The position numbers were made by a program, and so were the translations under genes. DNA of 64,000 bases, taken from an uncultured Clostridia bacterium. GTDB lineage: Bacteria; Bacillota; Clostridia; Oscillospirales; Acutalibacteraceae. This document shows, in pieces, positions 8,487-17,947 of this stretch. Position 1 is the stretch's first letter; each line of letters begins with the position of its first letter. The stretch is from the NCBI GenBank assembly GCA_947585745.1, contig CANPXF010000012.1, positions 1 to 64,000 on the forward strand, read 5' to 3'. Under the pieces are notes generated by a model that was not told the DNA's origin, did no database searches, and worked only from the letters and a program-made list of their open reading frames with translations.

Positions 8487-9299
8487 ATGGATAAAATCAT
8501 AGAATTTAAAAACGTATCTAAGAATTACGATTCGCAGACCCACGCCCTCAATGACGTCAGCGTTTCCATTGATAAGGGGGAATTTGCGTTTATCGTAGGA
8601 GCCTCGGGAGCGGGAAAAAGTACATTTTTAAAGCTCATTATGCACGAGGAATCCCCGTCACAAGGTACGATAATTGTTAACGGCACCAATGTAAGCAACC
8701 TAAAGCGCAGAAAGGTTCCGTACCTGAGACGTAATATGGGAATAGTTTTTCAGGATTTCCGTCTTATTGAAAAAATGACGGTTTATGATAACGTGGCGTT
8801 CGCAATGCGCGCTATTGGTTCAAATCCGTCAGCCGTAAAAAAACGCGTCCCCTATATTTTAAGCCTGGTAGGTTTGTCGCATAAGGCAAAAAGCCGTCCG
8901 AGCGAGCTTTCGGGCGGTGAGCAGCAGCGCGTCAGCCTGGCGCGCGCCCTGGTTAATAATCCCGCTATTATTATCGCCGACGAGCCGACGGGTAATATCG
9001 ACCCCGAAATGAGTTATGAGATTATCGAGCTTCTCTCAAAAATTAACGAACAAGGCACTACTATTCTTGTTGTAACCCACGAACACGACCTCGTGCGCCG
9101 ATTCAACAAGCGCGTTATTGAAATTGAAAAGGGACGTGTGGTGAGCGACACAAAACAGAACTTTAGCAACGATACTTCCGATATAAACGAGGGTTCGGAT
9201 GTTATAAACGACGCTCTTAAACCGTCAATAGACGAGGTAATTACTGAAATTAAAGGGCAGGCTGAAGAAATAGGTCTTGCTTCGGACAAGGAGGATTAA
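8487..9299 (+). CDS. ftsE: Cell division ATP-binding protein FtsE
   Basis: An ABC ATPase that with FtsX transmits a cytoplasmic signal across the membrane to activate septal peptidoglycan hydrolases. Walker A GASGAGKST, signature LSGGEQQR and Walker B IIIADEPTGNID are all present. At 270 residues it is about 40 longer than typical FtsE (about 228). The extra C-terminal tail is acidic (NDTSDINEGSDVINDALK...ASDKED) and has no known counterpart that I recognise. ftsX begins one base after the stop, and its ribosome binding site AAGGAGG lies within the ftsE tail. Confidence 0.95.
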   Translation: MDKIIEFKNVSKNYDSQTHALNDVSVSIDKGEFAFIVGASGAGKSTFLKLIMHEESPSQGTIIVNGTNVSNLKRRKVPYLRRNMGIVFQDFRLIEKMTVYDNVAFAMRAIGSNPSAVKKRVPYILSLVGLSHKAKSRPSELSGGEQQRVSLARALVNNPAIIIADEPTGNIDPEMSYEIIELLSKINEQGTTILVVTHEHDLVRRFNKRVIEIEKGRVVSDTKQNFSNDTSDINEGSDVINDALKPSIDEVITEIKGQAEEIGLASDKED

Positions 9300-9300
9300 T

Positions 9301-10203
9301 ATGAGTTTCAGCGGATTAGGCTATTTAATTAAAGAAGGCTTTAAAAACGTTTGGAACAACCGTATTATGAGTATCGCCTCTGTTTGCGTGCTTATTTCCT
9401 GCCTTGTGCTGACAGGAAGCGCGGTGCTGTTTTCAATGAACGTTTCACAGCTTGTTGAATCCGTCGGCGACAGCAACGAAACGACCGTCTATCTTGATGA
9501 CGGGCTCTCAAGAATCGAGGCTGTTTATGTCGGCAGGGATATTCAGAAGTTAAAAAATATAGAAAAAGCCGAATATTATTCAAAGGACGAGGCGATTGCG
9601 GAATACAAGGATATGCTCGGAGAGGAAGTTTTTGAAAACTTAAAGGACGACAACCCTCTCCCCGACGCCTACAAGGTTTCTATGGACGACCTCTCAAAAT
9701 ATGATAAAACAGTTGAAAAAATCCTGAAAATTAAGGGTGTGGACTCAGTTTCAAACAGAAGCGACATTGCCCGCAGACTGACCGAAATTAACAATCTGGT
9801 ACAGACGCTGAGCTTTTGGATTGTGCTTGCGCTCGGAATAATCTCGCTGTTTATTATATCAAACACTATCCGCGCCACTATGCACAACAGGCGTTTTGAA
9901 ATAAGCATTATGAAGTCCGTAGGAGCAACTAACGCGTTTGTAAGAATACCGTTTGTTGTAGAGGGTATGGTGATAGGATTTATCGCCTCCGTTATCTCAA
10001 CCGTAGCTTTGATATTCCTGTATGACGGTATAATGAATATTGTTTCAAACCTTATTCCGTTTACGGCTATGCCGATTATGAGCGTAATAGGATATGTTGC
10101 GGTAACATTCATTATAGCAGGTATTGTAATCGGAGCTCTCTCGGGCTTTATATCAATCAGAAAATACCTCAAAAAAGAGGGCAATGAAATTTTAGGCTGG
10201 TAA
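9301..10203 (+). CDS. ftsX: Cell division protein FtsX
   Basis: 300 residues with classic FtsX topology. One transmembrane span near residues 22-45 is followed by an extracellular domain (about 50-165, containing 'VYLDDGLSRIEAVYVGRDI' and 'PDAYKVSM'). Three C-terminal spans (about 170-190, 220-245, 265-290) follow, with the FtsX permease motif 'RRFEISIMKSVGATNAFVR'. The start at 9301 follows AAGGAGG by six bases; a longer in-frame reading to 9277 has no support. FtsX uses FtsE ATPase energy to regulate an extracellular hydrolase, and one is encoded immediately downstream. Confidence 0.96.
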   Translation: MSFSGLGYLIKEGFKNVWNNRIMSIASVCVLISCLVLTGSAVLFSMNVSQLVESVGDSNETTVYLDDGLSRIEAVYVGRDIQKLKNIEKAEYYSKDEAIAEYKDMLGEEVFENLKDDNPLPDAYKVSMDDLSKYDKTVEKILKIKGVDSVSNRSDIARRLTEINNLVQTLSFWIVLALGIISLFIISNTIRATMHNRRFEISIMKSVGATNAFVRIPFVVEGMVIGFIASVISTVALIFLYDGIMNIVSNLIPFTAMPIMSVIGYVAVTFIIAGIVIGALSGFISIRKYLKKEGNEILGW

Positions 10204-10215
10204 AGAAGGTTTAAT

Positions 10216-11493
10216 ATGTATAAAAAAATTATATCCGCGCTTTTGGTGCTTTGTATGGCTTGTTCACCGTTATTAATTCCCGTTATATCGGCGGATACCA
10301 AGACAGACAGCTACAATAAAAAAATAAGCGATTTGCAGTCAAAGGAAAAAGAATATCAGGAAAAGCTTAATAAAACAAAGTCCGACATCAAGGACAAGGA
10401 GGAGTACAGCTCCACACTGGTAAGCCAGATTGACGTTCTGAGCACGGAAATAAGCGAATCTCACAGGGAAATTAACAAGCTCAATAAAAGTATTGCCAAA
10501 AAGCACAAAGCTATTAACTCCGCTAAAAAAGACATCGAAACACAAATGGATACCCTGAAAAAGCGTATCAGGACTATTTATATGGCGGGCAACACGTCAG
10601 ATTTGGAGATTATCCTCGGAGCCAGGGATTTCGGAGATTTTATTGACAAGTGCGAGCTTATTAAAACTCTCTCCGCATATGATAAACAGCTTATCGACAA
10701 AATTCAGGTTCAGCTTGATAAAATCACCGAAGAAAAAAAGGATTTGGTTTCCGAGAAATCCCAGGCGGAAGAGTCCGAGAAAATTTTACAGAATAAACAG
10801 GATAAGCTCTCAACTCTCCTTGATGAAAACGAGGAAATCCTGTCAAAGCTTTATGACGACCAGAACGACGCCAAAAAGCTTTTAAACAACGCCAACTCCC
10901 AGGAGGCGGAAATTCAAAATCAGCTTTCCGCATATTACAGAAAGCTTGACGATGATAAAAATGCCGATAAGGCAAGTAACCGAGCTGACGAAAAGGCATC
11001 CCAGCGCGAGGTTACCTTTACACCGGGCGGAACAGGCTCTGGTTCGGGTTCGGCAAGCTCGGTTCATATTAAAAAATCGGGATTCGCGTGGCCCGTACCC
11101 GGATATTATTACATAATCTCTCCGTTCAACGAGAACAGAGGCTACAGCCACAAGGGTATTGATATTACAGGCGGAGGAATTATGGGCGCTAACGTTGTTG
11201 CCGCTTACGGCGGAACCGTAGTCGCAAGCAACAATTCCTGCTCTCATAACTGGGGAAAATCAGGCTCCTGCGGTTGCGGCGGCGGATACGGCAACTATGT
11301 GCTTATAGACCACGGAAACGGCAAGCAGACGCTTTACGGACATCTTTCCTCCACAACCGTATCTACGTATAAGAAAGTAAAGAAGGGACAGACAATCGGG
11401 TATGTAGGCTCTACAGGCTGGTCAACCGGCGCCCACCTCCACTTTGAATGCAGATACGGGGGTTCTGTATATAACCCGATGAACGAATACTGA
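10216..11493 (+). CDS. Secreted M23 peptidase / EnvC-like murein hydrolase with coiled coil
   Basis: 425 residues: signal peptide (about 1-26), long coiled coil (about 30-250), a Ser/Gly linker, then an M23 (LytM) domain from about 288. Metal ligands are visible as His312 and Asp316 in HKGIDI, and His407/His409 in HLHFE, so the site looks catalytically complete. The coiled-coil plus LytM layout matches EnvC/PcsB-type effectors of FtsEX. Its place directly after ftsX (12-nt gap) argues it is the hydrolase gated by FtsEX at division. A CSCGGGYGN-like Cys-containing insertion sits near residues 340-355. Confidence 0.93.
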   Translation: MYKKIISALLVLCMACSPLLIPVISADTKTDSYNKKISDLQSKEKEYQEKLNKTKSDIKDKEEYSSTLVSQIDVLSTEISESHREINKLNKSIAKKHKAINSAKKDIETQMDTLKKRIRTIYMAGNTSDLEIILGARDFGDFIDKCELIKTLSAYDKQLIDKIQVQLDKITEEKKDLVSEKSQAEESEKILQNKQDKLSTLLDENEEILSKLYDDQNDAKKLLNNANSQEAEIQNQLSAYYRKLDDDKNADKASNRADEKASQREVTFTPGGTGSGSGSASSVHIKKSGFAWPVPGYYYIISPFNENRGYSHKGIDITGGGIMGANVVAAYGGTVVASNNSCSHNWGKSGSCGCGGGYGNYVLIDHGNGKQTLYGHLSSTTVSTYKKVKKGQTIGYVGSTGWSTGAHLHFECRYGGSVYNPMNEY

Positions 11494-11516
11494 TTAATAA
11501 AATTTTCAAATTTTAA

Positions 11517-11546
11517 GACAGCGACCTATTAGGACGCTGTCTTTTT
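11517..11546 (+). terminator. Terminator of the ftsEX-hydrolase operon
   Basis: GACAGCG/CGCTGTC stem with an 11-nt loop, followed by TTTTT, 24 bp after the stop. Confidence 0.85.
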
Positions 11547-11642
11547 CTCATGATTTTTATGTGTAATACTAATTACACCTCAATACATAATAAAATTTAT
11601 TTCTTATACCTAATTTATGTGATACTTATATGATAATTTTAG

Positions 11643-13331
11643 TTATGTAACCAACCATTGCGTAACACAATTTTGAATTTTATTATTCCAGTCGTTTTCA
11701 TCCATAGCAAATTCTTCTTGCAACATGACTTCATCAAGAAATTGCCGAATATCCTGCGGTGTCGGTTGTGTATGATAATTATAAGAATTTTCGATAAGTC
11801 TCATAAATTGATCTAATTCTAATGGAATAATTTTTGTCTTTCCTCCATAATACGAAATACCTATTTTATTAAGTGCGAAAAAATGAGCCAAACATGCTTT
11901 GTTGATAGTAGGTGCAATAAAAAGGCAATATGCCTCTTTACCCTTCCTTTTTTTCATTTGTCCAAAATGGCGTGCTACAGGTTCACCCTCACTTTCATAT
12001 TGGCGCTGTCCTTTTTGCATAGTAACCTCAACAGAAAGTACAAAATCATTATAGTCGCACTCAATATCAGGCATATTTCCAGACGCGGTAGAAAGCGGAT
12101 GCCCTGCATCATCAAAATTAAAATTACCTCTTATATTTCCACCATCAAGCATTGTCATTGCTCGCCATGTGTTATATTCTAACATCAAAGGTGCATCATA
12201 ATACCCATCAGAAATGATTTCGTTAAATGTGTCAATAATTTCTGAATATAGCGCATATGACTTTATTTCCTCAACCTGTGCCCTAATAACTGCCTTTTTA
12301 CGCTGTTCAACAATACTACTACATAGATCCTTTAGCTCGTCAATATTCATTTCTATAAGTTGCCGTTTTGTATATTCACTTATACGCATTATATAATCAA
12401 TAATGTTATCAACATTATCAACATATAGAACTGGGCTTGACGCATTAAACAAGTATAATTTATATCTGTCCATATCATCTGTAAACACGGGTTTCCTGTC
12501 CACAGTTTCAAGTATAAAGTCAACTTCTTTCAACTTGTCAGTATAGAAAGATATGGAACGGTTCTTGTGTGAAATAGAAACAAGCCCAGTATATCGCAGG
12601 TAACGAAAACAAGCATCCGCATAGTCTCGCGTATTTCTTTTTTTAGTAGAAAGAAACTTTTTCAAACTCTTATCTGCTGTTTCACGGGTTTTTGTTTTTC
12701 CCGCATCAATATAGTCAGAATATGTTTGTAATAATACTTCTGTCCATTTTTCATCGACAAATTTCTTATACCGACCTTTATGGAACTCTTTTTCTGTTCT
12801 AAAATCAAGTATAGATTCTTTTACAATATCATATTGTCTATAGTCTGTCATCATTAAAGCAAAAATTTTTAATTCATCAAATGACATACTTCCTAAATCT
12901 CGAACAAGACGCATAATCTCCAAATATGGTTTAATAAAAAAAGTGCCTTCAATAGTATCTATTTCCACATGATATGGAGAAGGAAATTGAAATTTTAATA
13001 ATTGCCGCAAAAACACCTCCTGTGGGCGTTTTCCATAAATAAATGCTTTTCCAGCATCTGTCAACTCGATATGCGGAGACAAGTCGACAAACCCTAATGC
13101 TTTTGGTGCTCGATTAATTCTATCTCTTGCACTAAAATCCTTATTGTTTGCAGAACCATTTCCCTCAAAAAAATTAGATTGCGCTAACAAGTCTACAAAT
13201 TCAATTTGAGATTGTTTGTTCCACTTTCTCCCAGTAAAATGTTCACATAAAAGTTGAATTTCTGGTATCATTTTGGACGGTGTACGTGGAGATGTTGTAA
13301 AGAATAAGGCCCTATTTTTCAAATATGCCAT
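11643..13331 (-). CDS. AlwI-family type IIS restriction endonuclease
   Basis: 562 residues. The N-terminus (MAYLKNRALFFTTSPRTPSK) and overall length match the AlwI family, whose founder recognises GGATC and cuts a few bases away. Candidate catalytic residues lie at D422, E435 and E448 in PDIECDYNDFVLSVEV and the following QKGQRQYESE. Their 13/13 spacing equals that recalled for the D/E/E triad of the related nickase N.BstNBI. The partner methylase ends 16 bp upstream, so the two are co-transcribed with the methylase first. The pair is visibly more AT-rich than the ftsEX and polymerase genes beside it, suggesting acquisition. Recognition of GGATC is inferred from family and the Dam-class partner. 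Confidence 0.85.
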   Translation of the reverse strand: MAYLKNRALFFTTSPRTPSKMIPEIQLLCEHFTGRKWNKQSQIEFVDLLAQSNFFEGNGSANNKDFSARDRINRAPKALGFVDLSPHIELTDAGKAFIYGKRPQEVFLRQLLKFQFPSPYHVEIDTIEGTFFIKPYLEIMRLVRDLGSMSFDELKIFALMMTDYRQYDIVKESILDFRTEKEFHKGRYKKFVDEKWTEVLLQTYSDYIDAGKTKTRETADKSLKKFLSTKKRNTRDYADACFRYLRYTGLVSISHKNRSISFYTDKLKEVDFILETVDRKPVFTDDMDRYKLYLFNASSPVLYVDNVDNIIDYIMRISEYTKRQLIEMNIDELKDLCSSIVEQRKKAVIRAQVEEIKSYALYSEIIDTFNEIISDGYYDAPLMLEYNTWRAMTMLDGGNIRGNFNFDDAGHPLSTASGNMPDIECDYNDFVLSVEVTMQKGQRQYESEGEPVARHFGQMKKRKGKEAYCLFIAPTINKACLAHFFALNKIGISYYGGKTKIIPLELDQFMRLIENSYNYHTQPTPQDIRQFLDEVMLQEEFAMDENDWNNKIQNCVTQWLVT

Positions 13332-13347
13332 ATATTCACCTTTCTAC

Positions 13348-14196
13348 TTAATAGTTTTTTACAATAATATGCATTTTATCATTTTTGAAGCGATTTCTTA
13401 TGTTAACAGCATAGTTTTTATAATATTCATCAAATATAAAATTTCCATATAATTCTTCTGTTAGCGGAGTTTTTCCAATTATCATTAAAGCTCTACAGGA
13501 CAAATTTCGAAAGTCTACTGCTAAACGCCTATGCTCAGATTCATCAAAGCCATTCATCATATCAATATTGCCATAATCATTGAAAACACAATCATATGGC
13601 GGATCAAGGAAAATAAAATCGTCTTCTCTAACCATATTAAATATCTGTCTATAATCGACATTGAATAGTTCTGCACCCTTCAATAGGTCACTATGCTGTT
13701 TTGTAACTAACCGTGTATTCAAATTCGGATATCTACCAAACGGAACATTATATTCGCCATCTTTATTATAACGTATCATTCCAGAATATGCTGTTTTATT
13801 AATAAAAAAATATAATACACCGTCTAAATATGTTTCATCTGGGTGGTTAAATAACTCTCGCATTCGATAATATAAATCTTCATTGGCATTAGGCACTCTT
13901 TCGCCATTGGATTGTGTCTTTAATAACTTAAATCTCTGCTGGTTTTCTTCATAAATACCCTGGATTTCATCAAGCTGTCTTCGCATAAGTGAGTACTGAT
14001 CACGCAACTGCTGGTAGAAAGTCATAAGACGTTTGTTCACATCATTAATAATAGCATTTTCTGGTTCAAGATAAAAATATACAGCGCCACCACCAAAAAA
14101 AGGTTCAATATATCTATTAAAATCATCCGGAATATATTGCAAAAAGCGCGGTATTTCACGCGATTTTCCACCACGATATTTCAAAACAGGGTTCAT
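13348..14196 (-). CDS. Dam-class (D12) N6-adenine DNA methyltransferase
   Basis: 282 residues. The N-terminal motif LKYRGGKS (positions 5-12) corresponds to the KW.GGK AdoMet motif of D12 methylases. FFGGGAVYF (33-41) is motif I (FxGxG), and catalytic motif IV is DPPY (198-201). The family methylates adenine in GATC-type sites. Here it would protect the host from the AlwI-like nuclease encoded 16 bp downstream, as the GATC core lies within GGATC. AlwI-type asymmetric sites often need two methylation activities; only this one is present, which is consistent if it methylates both strands of GATC. No regulatory C protein is seen. Confidence 0.9.
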   Translation of the reverse strand: MNPVLKYRGGKSREIPRFLQYIPDDFNRYIEPFFGGGAVYFYLEPENAIINDVNKRLMTFYQQLRDQYSLMRRQLDEIQGIYEENQQRFKLLKTQSNGERVPNANEDLYYRMRELFNHPDETYLDGVLYFFINKTAYSGMIRYNKDGEYNVPFGRYPNLNTRLVTKQHSDLLKGAELFNVDYRQIFNMVREDDFIFLDPPYDCVFNDYGNIDMMNGFDESEHRRLAVDFRNLSCRALMIIGKTPLTEELYGNFIFDEYYKNYAVNIRNRFKNDKMHIIVKNY

Positions 14197-14612
14197 CGGT
14201 TTAATCCTCGCTTTCTTTGCATATAAAAACTTGTTTTATATTATAGCATATTTTTTAAAAAAGTTCAATAGTTAGTGTAGAACTACTGTTTCACTTTATC
14301 TGCCATAATCATAATACAATATAGGACTTTATATCTATCAAAAATTCAACACGGATATAATATTAAACACCGATACAGTCAATAATATAACCTTATAATT
14401 TCAAGATTTAAAATTACTTAAAACTGGACTTTTTCCGAGCTTATAATTAACAATGAAAAAACTTCTGTCACAAAATCTAATAGAAATATACCTCTATAAG
14501 CGGATTTATAAATTCAATGGACAGTCATAAAAACTCTTACTATTCTCATGGTTAACTTTTTAAATAGCTGTATTTTCTTACTTTCCAAACTCATATTTCC
14601 ATCATTTTAAAT
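14197..14612. other. AT-rich intergenic region without a gene
   Basis: About 415 bp, very AT-rich, separating the restriction-modification pair from the divergently transcribed polymerase operon. I see no coding frame with a ribosome binding site, no clear hairpin and no direct-repeat boundary. It probably contains the methylase promoter and may mark the edge of the acquired restriction-modification segment. Confidence 0.5.
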
Positions 14613-14654
14613 CGAACATATGTCTTGACTTAAATAGAACGTTTGTGTTATAAT
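14613..14654 (+). promoter_or_regulatory. SOS-type promoter with two LexA-like boxes
   Basis: TTGACT (14625-14630) and TATAAT (14649-14654) are 18 bp apart. CGAACATATGTCTT (14613-14626) matches 12 of 14 positions of the Gram-positive LexA consensus CGAACRNRYGTTYC and touches the -35. AGAACGTTTGTGTT (14636-14649) matches 10 of 14 between the two promoter elements. Repression by LexA fits the downstream Y-family polymerase. Confidence 0.65.
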
Positions 14655-14684
14655 AAACATACGTTTTAAAAGGAAGCGGAGATT

Positions 14685-16175
14685 ATGAGCAACACGAGAA
14701 AATATATATCAATAGATTTAAAATCATTTTACGCCTCGGTAGAATGTGTTGAGAGAGGAATCGACCCGCTTGACGCCTATCTTGTCGTAGCTGATTTAAG
14801 CAGAACCGAAAAAACCATTTGCCTCGCGGTTTCCCCCGCTCTTAAGGAGTACGGGCTTTCGGGGCGTTCAAGACTTTTTGAGGTTGTTCAAAGGGTAAAA
14901 GAGATTAACGCCCTGCGCGCGCAAAAAAGCTCTCAAAAAAAGCTTTCGGGTTCAACCTGTTTTTCAAGTATCGCAAAGAAAAATCCCAATATATCCGTGA
15001 ATTATATAGTCGCCCGTCCGAGAATGTCGCACTATATGAAAACAAGCGCCGAAATTTATAAAATTTATCTTAAATACGCCGCCCCCGAGGATATACACAT
15101 CTACTCCGTTGATGAGGTATTTATTGACATTACGGATTATCTTCACTTTTACAACTTGACCGCAAGGCAACTTACTGATAAAATAGTTAAGGACATTTTT
15201 AATACAACAGGAATAACCGCTACCGCCGGTATCGGTACAAATCTGTATTTGTGCAAGGTCGCGATGGATATTGTCGCAAAGCATATTAACCCGGAAAAAG
15301 GCGGTTCGAGAATTGCCGAGCTTGATGAGGAAAGCTACCGCAGAATTTTGTGGGAGCATAAGCCTATTACGGATTTTTGGAGAGTCGGACACGGTTACGC
15401 AAAGTCGCTTTCACGTTACGGAATGTTTACAATGGGCGATGTCGCGCGTTGTTCTACGGTTAATGAAAATCTTCTGTATCAGCTTTTCGGCATAAACGCC
15501 GAGCTTTTAATCGACCACGCGTGGGGATATGAACCGTGTACGATTGAAGATATAAAAAGCTATAAACCGCAGGTAAAGTCCGTAAGCTCGGGCCAGGTTC
15601 TCTCTTCTCCTTATGAGTTTGAGAAGACAAAGCTTATAGTCCGTGAGATGACGGAGCTTTTGGCGCTTGATTTAGTTGACAAGGGACTTGTGACAAACCA
15701 AGTCGTTCTGACAGTAGGATATGATATTTCAAATATCACCGACAAAAGCCGAGGCTATAAGGGCGAGATTAAAACCGACCGCTACGGCAGAAAGATACCC
15801 AGACAAGCCCACAGCTCGGAAAATATCGGAAGATATACCTCGTCAACCAAGTTGATTTTGGACGCGGTTATGAGGCTTTTCGACAGAATCGCGGATAAAA
15901 ATCTTCTTGTACGGCGTATGTATGTAGTCGCCAATCATACGGTGCCCGAGAAAACCTTAAACAATATAGGTCAGATTGAACAGCTCAGCCTGTTCACCGA
16001 TTACAAGGAAAAAGCAAACGAGGATAAAATGCTTGAACGCGAGAGGAGTATCCAGAAAGCCACCCTAAAGCTCCACAAACGCTACGGCAGGAACTCCGTG
16101 CTCAAAGGTATGAACTTAAAACAAGGCGCTACCTCAATAGAAAGAAACGGTCAAATCGGCGGTCACAGGGCTTAG
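14685..16175 (+). CDS. Y-family translesion DNA polymerase (UmuC/UvrX-like)
   Basis: 496 residues. The catalytic core shows Asp11 in SIDLKSFYASVE and the Asp143-Glu144 pair in SVDEVFIDI, the three carboxylates of Y-family polymerases. The helix-hairpin-helix-like region follows ('WRVGHGYAKSLSRYG'), then a little-finger domain. The length and the lack of a UmuD partner match the UvrX/YqjW subgroup of Firmicutes and their mobile elements. It should bypass DNA lesions at the cost of mutation. AAAGGAAG precedes the start, with SOS-like boxes at 14613-14649. A YolD-like gene, the usual partner of this subgroup, lies two genes downstream. Confidence 0.93.
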   Translation: MSNTRKYISIDLKSFYASVECVERGIDPLDAYLVVADLSRTEKTICLAVSPALKEYGLSGRSRLFEVVQRVKEINALRAQKSSQKKLSGSTCFSSIAKKNPNISVNYIVARPRMSHYMKTSAEIYKIYLKYAAPEDIHIYSVDEVFIDITDYLHFYNLTARQLTDKIVKDIFNTTGITATAGIGTNLYLCKVAMDIVAKHINPEKGGSRIAELDEESYRRILWEHKPITDFWRVGHGYAKSLSRYGMFTMGDVARCSTVNENLLYQLFGINAELLIDHAWGYEPCTIEDIKSYKPQVKSVSSGQVLSSPYEFEKTKLIVREMTELLALDLVDKGLVTNQVVLTVGYDISNITDKSRGYKGEIKTDRYGRKIPRQAHSSENIGRYTSSTKLILDAVMRLFDRIADKNLLVRRMYVVANHTVPEKTLNNIGQIEQLSLFTDYKEKANEDKMLERERSIQKATLKLHKRYGRNSVLKGMNLKQGATSIERNGQIGGHRA

Positions 16176-16199
16176 AATATTTCGGAGATGGAGTAAAAT

Positions 16200-17516
16200 A
16201 TGAAAAGGAAGCTATCCATAATTTTAGCCGTACTGATTTTAACTTCAACATTTACGGTGTTTTCAGCGTCGGCAAAGGGTATAAAGAAAATCGGGCAGAT
16301 AGAGCAAATCTCCTCAAAAACCGACTCGGCAAAGGTGAAATGGTCTAAAATTTCATCATCAAAATCGTTAAAGTACGAGCTTAAACTCAGCAACGGAAAA
16401 AGCGCGAAGCGAACCTACAAAAACATCTCTAAGAACACATATAAAATTACCAAACTGAACCCCGGAAAAACCTACCTGATAAAGGTGCGCGCAAAAAAGA
16501 ACGGCGCAGTAGGCAAGTGGTCAAACATTTTCAAGGTAACTACCACTCCAAAGGTCACTTACAAATGGAGCGGCGGCAAGCTTAAAGCAAGCTGGACAAA
16601 GGTCAAGGACGCTACAAGCTACAATATGCGTATTGAGCTTAACTCAAACAAAAAGAAATACATACGCATTAAAAACATAACCTCGACTAATTATACTATA
16701 AGCAAGGATAATCTGTCGGGATTAAGCCTTAACAAGGTATACCGTATAGTAGTCCTCCCCTATAAAAACGGCGAAAAACTCTTTTCGGGTTCCTCCTTAA
16801 CACGGGATATTGAAATTACGGGACACCGCGGACGAATGGATATTGCACCCGAAAACACGATGGCTTCGTTCGAGGAGGCGTATAAGAGCGGTTACGATTC
16901 CGTGGAGGCGGATTTCTGGGAAACACGCTCGGGCGAAATCCTAATCTGCCACAACCAGAGCCTGACAATGTGCGACACACCCGCGAGCATAAAGGATTTA
17001 ACCGCGGCAACAATAAAAAATTATCCCGTGGTAAAGGGCAAAAACATCAATTCCTACAGCACCCAATACCTTCCGACTATAGCACAGCTTATTAAATCCG
17101 TATCCGAATGGAAAATGCGACTTTATCTTCATCTTAAAGATTCAAAAATGACGGATAAGGGACTCAAAAAAATTTACAACACAATTAAAAAATACAAAAT
17201 GGACAGCAAGGTTACCGTATTCTCATCAAGCAAAAGCGCGCTTGAGAGAATAGTAAAAGCTAAAATAAGAGCAGGATTTTTGGACATTCCGAACAGTAAA
17301 AAGGATATAACAAACGCGCTCAGCTACGCGAAAAAGAAGTCCGCAAAGGTTGTAATTTTTAAATTCAACAAATATATGTCCTCCGACTTAATATCAAACG
17401 CTCACAGCAAAAAACTAAAAATAGGCTGTTACAATGTCAGCGACGTAAACACCGCCTCTGATTTTTCCAATATGGGCGCGGATTTTCTGATTACGAACAA
17501 ATACTTTTTGAAATAA
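16200..17516 (+). CDS. Secreted glycerophosphodiester phosphodiesterase with N-terminal FN3 domains
   Basis: 438 residues: signal peptide (MKRKLSIILAVLILTSTFTV...), two fibronectin type III-like modules (about 30-115 and 118-200), then a GDPD domain from about 205. Catalytic features are GHRGRMDIAPENT (about 207-219), the EADFW acidic pair (about 234) and HNQSL (about 248). It should hydrolyse glycerophosphodiesters or teichoic-acid-type substrates outside the cell. It starts 24 bp after the polymerase and its stop lies two bases before yolD, so it is inserted inside what is usually a polymerase-yolD pair. Codon use matches neighbours. Confidence 0.9.
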   Translation: MKRKLSIILAVLILTSTFTVFSASAKGIKKIGQIEQISSKTDSAKVKWSKISSSKSLKYELKLSNGKSAKRTYKNISKNTYKITKLNPGKTYLIKVRAKKNGAVGKWSNIFKVTTTPKVTYKWSGGKLKASWTKVKDATSYNMRIELNSNKKKYIRIKNITSTNYTISKDNLSGLSLNKVYRIVVLPYKNGEKLFSGSSLTRDIEITGHRGRMDIAPENTMASFEEAYKSGYDSVEADFWETRSGEILICHNQSLTMCDTPASIKDLTAATIKNYPVVKGKNINSYSTQYLPTIAQLIKSVSEWKMRLYLHLKDSKMTDKGLKKIYNTIKKYKMDSKVTVFSSSKSALERIVKAKIRAGFLDIPNSKKDITNALSYAKKKSAKVVIFKFNKYMSSDLISNAHSKKLKIGCYNVSDVNTASDFSNMGADFLITNKYFLK

Positions 17517-17518
17517 TT

Positions 17519-17947
17519 ATGAATGAAACAAATTTTAAGTACAACGATATTATAAACCTACCGAGGCATATATCAGAAAAACGTCAGCATATGTCTAATC
17601 ACGACCGCGCGGCGCAGTTTATGCCGTTCGCGGCGCTCACGGGTTTTGGAGCGATGATTAATGAAACCTCCCGACTTACGAGCCAAAAACACGAGCTTAA
17701 CGGAGAAGAATTAAGGCTTTTAAACGAAAATCTGAATTTAATAATTGAAAATATAAGAGAAAAACCCGAAATAAATGTAACCTATTTTATTAACGATAAG
17801 GAAAAAAACGGCGGAAGATATGAAACCTTTTCGGGAAACGTGCGCAGGGTTGACACGTTCAACAAGGAGATTATTTTCACCGACAACTTCACAATAAAAA
17901 TCAAGGACATACTTATGATAGAAACAGTTCAAGGGGAAGAAATATGA
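17519..17947 (+). CDS. YolD-like protein
   Basis: 142 residues. The characteristic N-terminal signature 'HDRAAQFMPFAALTGF' (about residues 28-43) and the C-terminal 'GNVRRVDTFNKEIIF' beta segment match the YolD-like family. In Bacillus, YolD/YqjX proteins are encoded next to UvrX/YqjW-type Y-family polymerases and are thought to act with them in UV tolerance; the molecular role is not settled. ATG lies two bases after the GDPD stop, and the gene overlaps the nuclease start by 4 nt (ATGA), so translation is coupled. Confidence 0.9.
   Translation: MNETNFKYNDIINLPRHISEKRQHMSNHDRAAQFMPFAALTGFGAMINETSRLTSQKHELNGEELRLLNENLNLIIENIREKPEINVTYFINDKEKNGGRYETFSGNVRRVDTFNKEIIFTDNFTIKIKDILMIETVQGEEI

Noticed and set aside
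9669..10301. Antisense frame over ftsX
   Set aside because: It overlaps a well-supported ftsX with correct topology and operon context.
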